From JACRAO01 sp964490895 (lineage in GTDB: Bacteria; Bdellovibrionota; UBA1018), in contig CAZBEI010000082.1 of the NCBI GenBank assembly GCA_964490895.1, forward strand, positions 1-19,806: a stretch of 19,806 nt of DNA, given 5' to 3'. How positions within the stretch are numbered: position 1 is the first letter of the stretch; every line of letters starts with the position of its first letter. This document shows, piece after piece, positions 6,934-12,988 of this stretch. The notes under the pieces are model-generated. The model made no database searches. It saw only the letters and a list, made by a program, of their open reading frames with translations, and had not been told where the DNA came from. The translations under genes were made by a program, and so were the position numbers.

Positions 6934-8354
6934 TGAGCACTCAAATTTTTGATCTGATTGTGATTGGTGGTGGGCCTGCAGGGTATGTTGCGGCGATCAG
7001 GGCGGCGCAATTGGGCATGAAAGTGGCTTGCATCGAAAAAAGAAAAGCGCTAGGGGGGACTTGTCTCAATGTCGGGTGTATTCCCTCTAAAGCATTATTA
7101 GATTCGAGCGAACACTTTTATCATGCAAAGCACAAACTCCAAAAACATGGTGTGATTGTTGATGGAGTCAGATTAGACCTCCCGCAGATGCTCAAACGAA
7201 AAGACACGCTTGTGAGACAACTCACCCAAGGTATTTCGGGGCTTTTCAAAAAAAACAAAATAGAATCTATTGTGGGACATGGACAGATTTTGGGCATTGA
7301 GGGCGACACCAAGATTGTCGAAGTCGAAACCGAGTCTGGTGAAAAAAATCTCTATTCTGCACCTCATGTTTTATTGGCCACAGGGAGCGAGCCGTCGAGT
7401 CTTCCTTTTTTGCCCTTTGATGGAAAAAAAGTGGTGAGTTCTACAGAAGCTTTGGAGCTCAAAGAAGTGCCAAAGCATTTGGTCGTAATCGGTGGTGGGG
7501 TGATTGGTTTAGAGATGGGTTCTGTTTGGCTCAGGCTAGGCTCTAAAGTGACGGTGGTCGAATTTTTGGATCATATTATTGCTGGCGGCGACAGGCAAAT
7601 GGGAACGGAACTTCAAAAGGTATTGGCTAAACAGGGTTTTGAGTTTCGACTTTCGAGCAAGTGCCTGGGAGCAAGTCAAAAAGGTGGGTGGCTTGTGGTG
7701 GAGGCCGAAGATTTAGCCACTCACAATAAGTTTACGCTTGAGGCTGATGTCGTGTTAGTGGCCACAGGTCGGAGGCCTTATACAGAAGGTTTGGGTTTAG
7801 AGAAAGTGGGAATTAAAACAGACAAGGGTGGGCGTGTTGAAGTAAACGAGCATTATCAAACTGCGGTGCCCGGAGTTTTTGCAGTAGGTGATATTATTTC
7901 TGGTCCTATGCTTGCGCACAAAGCGGAAGAAGAAGGCATTGCAGCCGTAGAAATAATGGCGGGTCTTTCTGGCCACGTCAATTATCTTGCCATCCCCAAT
8001 GTCATTTATACTTGGCCAGAGCTTGCGTCGGTTGGGTTTACAGAAGAAGAAGTCAAAGAAAAGGGACTCGCCTATAATTTAGGAGTTTTCCCTTTTATGG
8101 CAAATGGGCGAGCCAAAGCTATGGAAGAAGCAGATGGTTTCGTAAAAATCATTGCAGATTCTCATACCGATCAGGTACTGGGTGTGCATATTTTAGGTCC
8201 ACGGGCGAGCGACATGATTGCTGAAGCTGTGGCTGTCATGGAATTTGGAGGAAGCGCAGAAGACATCGCCCGCACTTGCCATGCTCATCCGAGCTTAAGT
8301 GAAGTTGTCAAAGAAGCTGCTCTGGCGGTTGACCACCGGCAAATACACTTGTAA
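6933..8354 (+). CDS. lpdA: Dihydrolipoamide dehydrogenase (E3)
   Basis: FAD- and NAD-dependent flavoenzyme that re-oxidises the dihydrolipoyl groups of the pyruvate, 2-oxoglutarate or branched-chain dehydrogenase complexes, or of the glycine cleavage system. The 473-residue protein begins with the FAD dinucleotide motif GGGPAG (12-17), carries the redox-active disulfide in GGTCLNVGCIPSK (Cys44/Cys49), a second dinucleotide fold VVIGGGVIGLEMGS for NAD, the ATGRRP and FAVGDI FAD-binding motifs, and the C-terminal catalytic dyad in CHAHPSLSEVVKEA (His452, Glu457). Length and motifs are complete. The ATG at 6933 is used; a TTG 15 bases upstream would add MYKLQ. No ribosome binding site precedes it. 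No E1 or E2 subunit gene is adjacent, so which complex it serves is not shown; one shared E3 is the usual arrangement. Confidence 0.96.
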   Translation: MSTQIFDLIVIGGGPAGYVAAIRAAQLGMKVACIEKRKALGGTCLNVGCIPSKALLDSSEHFYHAKHKLQKHGVIVDGVRLDLPQMLKRKDTLVRQLTQGISGLFKKNKIESIVGHGQILGIEGDTKIVEVETESGEKNLYSAPHVLLATGSEPSSLPFLPFDGKKVVSSTEALELKEVPKHLVVIGGGVIGLEMGSVWLRLGSKVTVVEFLDHIIAGGDRQMGTELQKVLAKQGFEFRLSSKCLGASQKGGWLVVEAEDLATHNKFTLEADVVLVATGRRPYTEGLGLEKVGIKTDKGGRVEVNEHYQTAVPGVFAVGDIISGPMLAHKAEEEGIAAVEIMAGLSGHVNYLAIPNVIYTWPELASVGFTEEEVKEKGLAYNLGVFPFMANGRAKAMEEADGFVKIIADSHTDQVLGVHILGPRASDMIAEAVAVMEFGGSAEDIARTCHAHPSLSEVVKEAALAVDHRQIHL

Positions 8355-8383
8355 AGATTCGTCTGTAAAAGCCAACAAAAAAG

Positions 8384-8411
8384 TTGACTCAGCGCATTTT
8401 TTGTTTAATAC
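8384..8411 (+). promoter_or_regulatory. Candidate sigma70-like promoter of the lipoprotein-yyaL unit
   Basis: TTGACT (8384-8389) is a good -35. A -10-like TTTAAT lies at 8404-8409 (five of six matches, but only a 14-base spacer), with TAATAC at 8406-8411 as a weaker alternative at 16 bases. A strong ribosome binding site, AAGGAGG at 8426-8432, follows, 4 bases before the ATG. The position in an 82-bp intergenic gap supports a promoter; its exact -10 is uncertain. Confidence 0.35.
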
Positions 8412-8436
8412 CCACTTAGGACTTTAAGGAGGCAAC

Positions 8437-8889
8437 ATGGGAAAAATAAATTTATTCTGTTTTATTCTATCTGTCTTTTTTTTGGCAGGTTGTGAAAATA
8501 AAACAACCCCAAAGGGTGTTGTGGCTGCAGCGGCTGAGTATGCGCAAAAAGACGAGCTCGATGATTTTCGGTCTGTTCTTATAGGTAAAGCACTCAAAAA
8601 TTTTGGCACAGTGGGAGCGATGAGAAATTTTGTCGACAAGCTTTCTCGTTATTCTAAGTTTGACTTAGAAGAAAAAAACCACGTGCATACAGCCATAAAT
8701 TGGAGTAAATCTATTGACACTTATGAGTTAAGTGCCACAGCTGTGCTTTCAGACAAGGAAGTGCTCTTGGGTACACTCCATGTTGTGTGTTATAGTGAAA
8801 AAAAGAGAGAGCGATTTGGAAAAGGGTCGACTGTACCGAGGCCAAACACAAAGTGTTTTATTGCTGATATTCTTTTGTCTGGGGTGTAA
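8437..8889 (+). CDS. Small lipoprotein of unknown function
   Basis: A 150-residue protein with a clear lipoprotein signal: a basic start (MGK), a hydrophobic core and the lipobox LAGC with the lipidated Cys at residue 19. It should therefore be anchored to the inner or outer membrane; the residue after Cys is Glu, not the Asp associated with inner-membrane retention in enterobacteria. The mature part is short, helical then beta-rich (ELSATAVLSDKEVLLGTLHVVCYS), and contains two further cysteines. I do not recognise a family. It has an excellent ribosome binding site (AAGGAGG, 4 bases from the ATG) and its own candidate promoter. It is followed 13 bp later by the YyaL-like gene, so the two are likely co-transcribed. 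Confidence 0.85.
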   Translation: MGKINLFCFILSVFFLAGCENKTTPKGVVAAAAEYAQKDELDDFRSVLIGKALKNFGTVGAMRNFVDKLSRYSKFDLEEKNHVHTAINWSKSIDTYELSATAVLSDKEVLLGTLHVVCYSEKKRERFGKGSTVPRPNTKCFIADILLSGV

Positions 8890-8902
8890 CTTACCCGGAA
8901 AG

Positions 8903-10942
8903 ATGGAAAATAAAAATCAGCTTGCCACTGAAAAAAATCCTTATTTAAGGCAGCATGCCCACAATCCAATCTGGTGGCAGAGTTGGGGAGAAAATGCCTT
9001 AGCTCAGGCCAAAAAAGAAAATAAACTCATATTCCTATCGATTGGATACTCCGCTTGTCATTGGTGCCATGTGATGGAAAAAGAGGCTTTTTCGGACCAA
9101 GCTATTGCTCAGTCATTGAATCAAAATTTTATTTCTATCAAAGTTGACCGAGAAGAACGTCCTGACATTGATGCGATCTACATGGATGCGGTGCAGGCCA
9201 TGACAGGTTCTGGGGGCTGGCCGCTTAATGTTTTTCTGACTCCCGATCGGGTCCCTTTTTTTGGGGGAACTTATTTTCCAAAAGAGCATTTTACGGGAGT
9301 TTTAAGGCAAATTGCTGAAGTGTGGAAATCAAATCCTCTCAAAATCAAAGAGAGCTCAGATCAGATTGGAAAATGGTTGAGTGCGGAAAAACACGAGGTT
9401 TTGGGTGTAAAACTGACAACCGATATTTTTAGCGTTTTTCTAAAGAATTTTGAGCAAAGTTTTGACGCCGAGCATGGTGGTAAAATGGGACACCCCAAAT
9501 TTGTTCCTTCCTACGAGCTCCGTGTTTTACTGAGGATCTACCGCAGAACGGGCAATGAAAAAGTGCTCCATTTTGTGACAAAGACATTGGACGAAATTGC
9601 ACACGGGGGAATTTATGACCACTTAGGAGGTGGGTTTCATCGCTACTCTACAGACGAAAAATGGCTCATCCCCCATTTCGAAAAAATGCTCTATGACCAA
9701 GCAGCTTTTGCCAGAGCCTATACCGAAGCTTTCGAAGTCACACACAATCCCGAATATGCAAAAGTCCTTCGAGAAATTTTAGATTATGTTTTGAGAGATC
9801 TGACATCTCCCGAAGGGGCTTTCTATTCTGCCGAAGATGCAGACAGTGAGGGAGCAGAGGGAAAATTTTATGTCTGGAGTGACACAGAGTTAAAAAAAAT
9901 CCTCACTCAAACGCAGTACACAGAGTTGGTAAAAGCCTATGGAGTGAGTGCTCACGGAAACTTCGAAGGGGCATTAAATAATTTAAACTTACAGGCAGGC
10001 TTTTCGAGAGCGGGGAGAACGCCCACCCTTCAGTCCACACTGGACGTATTGTTTAAAACCCGTTCAAAGCGAGTTCGACCTTTTCGGGATGAAAAAATAT
10101 TGACCTCCTGGAATGGCCTGATGATTGCGGTATTGGCTGAGGGCGCAAGAGTTTTAGATGAGCCCAAGTATGCAGATGCGGCAGTAAAGGCAGCTGATTT
10201 TATTTTGTCCAAAGGGCATTCGTCCAAGGGGCTTTTACATCGATGGTTTGAGGGAGATGCTCAGTATGGTGCCCACGCTGAAGACTATGCTTTTTTTATC
10301 GACGGGCTCATTTCCGTTTATCAAATGATAGAGACAAGTCACGCTGGCGAAAAATATGCTCTAGAAGCAATGCGATTGCAAAATGAGCAAAATAAATTAT
10401 TTCAGGATCATTCTAAGGCAGCGCAGGGAACTTTTTTTGACACTTCTGGAAAAGACCTTTCTCTCATCAGGAGGAGTCGAAATTTTCAAGACTCTGTAAT
10501 GCCCTCGGCAAATTCTGTCAGTTTGCTTAATCTTTTAAGACTTGGTGCTTTGTTTTTAGATGAAAAAATTTTACACCAAGCCCATCAGTTGATTCTTTCT
10601 TATCCGAAACTAGTTCAATCTCGCCCGACTTATTTCTCTCAAATGATGATGGGATTAGACTATGCGCTCGATCGATCTCGTGAGATCGCTATTGTGAGCG
10701 ATGTCCCTTTTTCTGAAACTAAAAAATTTGTAAAAGAAGTGGTGGCAGGATTTCATCCAAACCGTGTGATTGCAGTAGGATATTCCAAAGGGAGCTCCAT
10801 CCCCCTTTTGAAAAATAGAACGACAAAATCAGCCCAATCTACGGCTTATGTCTGCTATGGGAGAGTCTGCCAACTTCCCACCGAGGACCCCAAAAAGGCT
10901 CATAAACTCGCTTCTCAAGTAGATCGATATGTGATTAAGTAA
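8903..10942 (+). CDS. YyaL/SSP411-type thioredoxin-domain protein (DUF255)
   Basis: A 679-residue protein of the DUF255 (YyaL, spermatogenesis-associated 20) family. The N-terminal third is a thioredoxin-like domain: the family signature KNPYLRQHAHNPIWW (11-25), the redox motif SACHWCHVME with CxxC at Cys52/Cys55, VDREERPDID, and GSGGWPLNVFLTPD with the expected proline loop. The rest resembles an alpha/alpha toroid of the N-acylglucosamine-2-epimerase type, with conserved GGGFHRYSTDEKWLIPHFEKMLYDQ-like residues (HRYS, HFEKMLYD), AEDADSEG and TSWNGLMI. The biochemical activity of this family is poorly defined. The ATG at 8903 fits the usual family start; GGAAAG immediately precedes it. The same frame stays open upstream through the lipoprotein gene and there encodes a hydrophobic run plus lipobox-like CLGC, discussed as a finding. 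The stop overlaps the next start by one base (TAATG). Confidence 0.92.
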   Translation: MENKNQLATEKNPYLRQHAHNPIWWQSWGENALAQAKKENKLIFLSIGYSACHWCHVMEKEAFSDQAIAQSLNQNFISIKVDREERPDIDAIYMDAVQAMTGSGGWPLNVFLTPDRVPFFGGTYFPKEHFTGVLRQIAEVWKSNPLKIKESSDQIGKWLSAEKHEVLGVKLTTDIFSVFLKNFEQSFDAEHGGKMGHPKFVPSYELRVLLRIYRRTGNEKVLHFVTKTLDEIAHGGIYDHLGGGFHRYSTDEKWLIPHFEKMLYDQAAFARAYTEAFEVTHNPEYAKVLREILDYVLRDLTSPEGAFYSAEDADSEGAEGKFYVWSDTELKKILTQTQYTELVKAYGVSAHGNFEGALNNLNLQAGFSRAGRTPTLQSTLDVLFKTRSKRVRPFRDEKILTSWNGLMIAVLAEGARVLDEPKYADAAVKAADFILSKGHSSKGLLHRWFEGDAQYGAHAEDYAFFIDGLISVYQMIETSHAGEKYALEAMRLQNEQNKLFQDHSKAAQGTFFDTSGKDLSLIRRSRNFQDSVMPSANSVSLLNLLRLGALFLDEKILHQAHQLILSYPKLVQSRPTYFSQMMMGLDYALDRSREIAIVSDVPFSETKKFVKEVVAGFHPNRVIAVGYSKGSSIPLLKNRTTKSAQSTAYVCYGRVCQLPTEDPKKAHKLASQVDRYVIK

Positions 10943-11592
10943 TGAGCATGAGAAAAATCAGGTGGATTGTGTTGACAGGTTTATTTTTTTCTTTTAGTGC
11001 GTTTTCCGACTGGGAGGGAAACTTTGATGTGGTAGCCACTGGGCCAAAGTCAATCCAAAAGGTAAGTGGCCTTATGCGGATGAAAAAAGACAAGGTCAGA
11101 CTTGACACCACGACTCCCGCGGTGGCTTCAACACTGGTAAATTTGACAACCCACAAAGCGTGGACTCTTTTGACTGCTCAGAAAATGTCCATGGAGGTCA
11201 ATCTTTCTCAAATTGAACCTTATACCCCTCTGTGCCCAGCTCATGAAATTGAGTCTTGTTTAAAGAAAAAGAACTTTAAAAAGGTGGGCTCAGAAAAAAT
11301 TGAAAACCACATGTGCTCTATTTACGAATCTGAAATCCAGAAAAATGAAAAGAAAATCACAGTCAAACTCTGGCGCCCAGAAGATTTGAAAGAAGTTCCA
11401 GCCCTTAAGTCCGTTGTGATGGATGACTCTGGCTCAAAAACTGAGACACTCTTTTCGAATGTAAAAATGGTCGCTCAGGCAGATCGGTACTTTACAGTCC
11501 CCAAAGATTACCGGGCCATGGGAAATCCGCAGGATCTTTTGAAAGGCTTGGGCTTTAAGATGCCCGCCGGGATCAAAATTCCAGGACAATAG
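10942..11592 (+). CDS. Secreted DUF4412-like protein
   Basis: A 216-residue exported protein. Residues 1-22 form a Sec signal peptide (MSMRKIRW, a hydrophobic core, then SAFS before DWEG). The mature part has a beta-rich pattern: GNFDVVATG, VSGLMRMKKDKVRLD, STLVNLTTHKAWTLLTAQKMSMEV and a late KMVAQADRYFTVPKDYR. This resembles DUF4412/LolA-like periplasmic folds in which strands alternate with a statement of protein state (KVRLD) and a final 'phe-x-val-pro' strand. Three cysteines in the centre (CPAHEIESC and MCSIYE) may form disulfides. The ATG at 10942 shares one base with the upstream TAA and has no clear ribosome binding site, so coupling is likely; an ATG two codons later (10948) is also possible. 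The DUF4412 call is by pattern only; the function is unknown. Confidence 0.8.
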   Translation: MSMRKIRWIVLTGLFFSFSAFSDWEGNFDVVATGPKSIQKVSGLMRMKKDKVRLDTTTPAVASTLVNLTTHKAWTLLTAQKMSMEVNLSQIEPYTPLCPAHEIESCLKKKNFKKVGSEKIENHMCSIYESEIQKNEKKITVKLWRPEDLKEVPALKSVVMDDSGSKTETLFSNVKMVAQADRYFTVPKDYRAMGNPQDLLKGLGFKMPAGIKIPGQ

Positions 11593-11596
11593 AAAT

Positions 11597-12076
11597 CTAT
11601 TTCGTTACTAACAGATCCAGCAAAATTTCTCGCACGTTGCCCAAGTTGTTTTTATCTAATTCGGCGATGGCATCTTGGGCTTTGAGTTTGACCCAGTTAG
11701 GATAGTGAGAAGTGAGTTCCATTTTTCGGCCTTTAGAGCCCAGGCAGCTTCTCAATTGATCAAAGTTCTTGAATTTATTTTCTAAGCAGTAAGTGAGTTC
11801 TTCTGATGGATAAAAACGATATTGAATCGTTTCTAAACAGGCGATTGTGTCTTCGGGTTTAAAGCCCATGTAAGCATCGCAGACCCCAACGGCAAGTTTG
11901 TCGAAGGTGTCTTGAAATTTCGCAAGTTCCATACATCTTACATAAACCGGCATTGTGCCAGCGTGCTCAAATTTATTGCAGACTGAATCAATCACGGTTG
12001 CTTTGAGCTTATATTGGTCAGCATAAGAAAAATTAAAAGTCCCCATAGTCAGCACACTCAAAATAAAATACTTCAT
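11597..12076 (-). CDS. Small secreted six-cysteine protein
   Basis: A 159-residue exported protein of unknown function. MKYFILSVLTMGTFNFSYADQ is a Sec signal peptide, probably cleaved after the alanine in SYA. The mature chain is mainly helical and has six cysteines (in SVCNKF, VRCMEL, GVCDAY, IACLET, TYCLEN, RSCLGS), an even number that suggests disulfide bonds in the periplasm or outside the cell. The ATG at 12076 is set by a strong AGGAGGG site about 8 bases upstream and by the signal peptide; the frame remains open for a further 37 codons without looking like protein. It converges with the DUF4412-like gene (4 bp between stops) and diverges from the motor operon. A candidate promoter lies 37 bp upstream. 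Confidence 0.85.
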   Translation of the reverse strand: MKYFILSVLTMGTFNFSYADQYKLKATVIDSVCNKFEHAGTMPVYVRCMELAKFQDTFDKLAVGVCDAYMGFKPEDTIACLETIQYRFYPSEELTYCLENKFKNFDQLRSCLGSKGRKMELTSHYPNWVKLKAQDAIAELDKNNLGNVREILLDLLVTK

Positions 12077-12112
12077 GTTATTTCCCTCCTTTAAGTCCCA
12101 GACAAAGGTGTG

Positions 12113-12139
12113 TTTATATGAGCTTGTGCGGTTGGTCAA
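12113..12139 (-). promoter_or_regulatory. Candidate promoter of the six-cysteine protein gene
   Basis: Read on the minus strand, TTGACC (12139-12134) and TATAAA (12118-12113) are separated by 15 bases. Both hexamers are good matches, but the spacer is shorter than the preferred 17. The implied leader of about 30 bases carries the AGGAGGG ribosome binding site. Confidence 0.38.
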
Positions 12140-12215
12140 ACGTAAAATGACACTTGCCTTAGTGTTTCTTATTTCAGTCCATAACATACTGTAATTAATT
12201 GGTATTTTAAATTAT

Positions 12216-12244
12216 TTGCTTTTATTAATAATATTAAATATAAT
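12216..12244 (+). promoter_or_regulatory. Sigma70-like promoter of the motor operon
   Basis: TTGCTT (12216-12221), a 17-base spacer and a perfect TATAAT (12239-12244) precede the first gene of the TolQR-type operon. The surrounding ~65 bases are almost pure A+T, as in an UP element, and the spacer holds a 10-bp palindrome, TTATTAATAA (12222-12231). Predicted transcription begins near 12251, just ahead of the AAGGAG ribosome binding site at 12252-12257, giving a very short leader. Confidence 0.55.
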
Positions 12245-12262
12245 TAACAATAAGGAGTCTGT

Positions 12263-12982
12263 ATGAGTTTCTCATTTCAATCCAGTAAAGCCCTTAAAAC
12301 AGAAGCAGAGCTGCTCTTTGCGAGTTTGTTCCTCGTCGTGGGTCTCATCGGAATTTTGAGTCTTGGGGGCTGCAAAAAAAAGACGGTTCATGAAAAAAGT
12401 ACATTGAGATTAAATTTGGAAAAAAACTCAATAAATCCTATAGGCCAACAAAATGCAAAGCCGAGTTTGCAAATCAATCCGGCAGAAGAACTTAAAAAAG
12501 AAGAACTTAAAAAACAAAAGCCTCCTCAAAAAACCTGTTTTACTTTTGCTTTTCATCACAAACCTGTTCCTTCGCACAACAGTGATGATATTTGCACTGA
12601 GCACGGTAATCTCATTCGGCTCGGCCATGCCCATATTCATGAAAAGTCTCTGTGTGTTCGAGTCGATGGAACACCTGTTTCCTATCAGATTTTGCACTCT
12701 CGAAAAAAAGAGCTAGAAGTCTTGGTGGGCCCTTTTGCGGGCCCAAAATCCATCATCACTGCGCGGTATTGTTTGAAGGGCTCCATTCAAGAAGAATGCA
12801 AAATTCCAAAAGATCATTTCATGGAAGCCATGGGCCTCTCAGCTGATGGGGCTACCCATGAGGTTATCCAAGATGACAAGGCCACTTTGGGTATGGACTC
12901 CGATATCGAACGAGAGCTCTCGTTTTCAGCCGTGCAAGAAGCATTTGCAGATTGGATGCAAGACAAGAGAGAAGAAATCTGA
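12263..12982 (+). CDS. Lipoprotein, first gene of the TolQR-type operon
   Basis: A 239-residue protein with a membrane segment (residues ~17-36) ending in LSLGGC, a lipobox that places the lipidated Cys at residue 37; the n-region is unusually long and includes two acidic residues, so a plain membrane anchor is an alternative. After the anchor comes a Lys/Glu-rich linker with a tandem EELKK duplication (from ~75), then a compact domain (about 90-190) with several cysteines and histidines (CFTFAF, ICTEHG, LGHAHIHEKSLCVRVDG, RYCLKG, EECKIP), and an acidic C-terminus. I do not recognise the domain. It has a good ribosome binding site (AAGGAG, 5 bases from the ATG) and a strong promoter. It is followed 6 bp later by the VWA-domain gene, so it is likely part of the same envelope complex. 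Confidence 0.83.
   Translation: MSFSFQSSKALKTEAELLFASLFLVVGLIGILSLGGCKKKTVHEKSTLRLNLEKNSINPIGQQNAKPSLQINPAEELKKEELKKQKPPQKTCFTFAFHHKPVPSHNSDDICTEHGNLIRLGHAHIHEKSLCVRVDGTPVSYQILHSRKKELEVLVGPFAGPKSIITARYCLKGSIQEECKIPKDHFMEAMGLSADGATHEVIQDDKATLGMDSDIERELSFSAVQEAFADWMQDKREEI
12485..12514. repeat. Perfect 15-bp tandem duplication in the lipoprotein linker
   Basis: Two identical adjacent copies of GAAGAACTTAAAAAA. They encode EELKK twice in the linker between the membrane anchor and the folded domain. The frame is kept and the linker simply becomes longer. Confidence 0.85.
12726..12745. repeat. GC-rich inverted repeat within the lipoprotein gene
   Basis: TGGGCCC and GGGCCCA are exact inverted copies separated by TTTTGC, able to form a 7-bp hairpin in mRNA. 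It is inside the coding sequence (encoding VGPFAGP) and no T-run follows on either strand, so it is not a standard terminator. Confidence 0.5.
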
Positions 12983-12988
12983 GGACTT

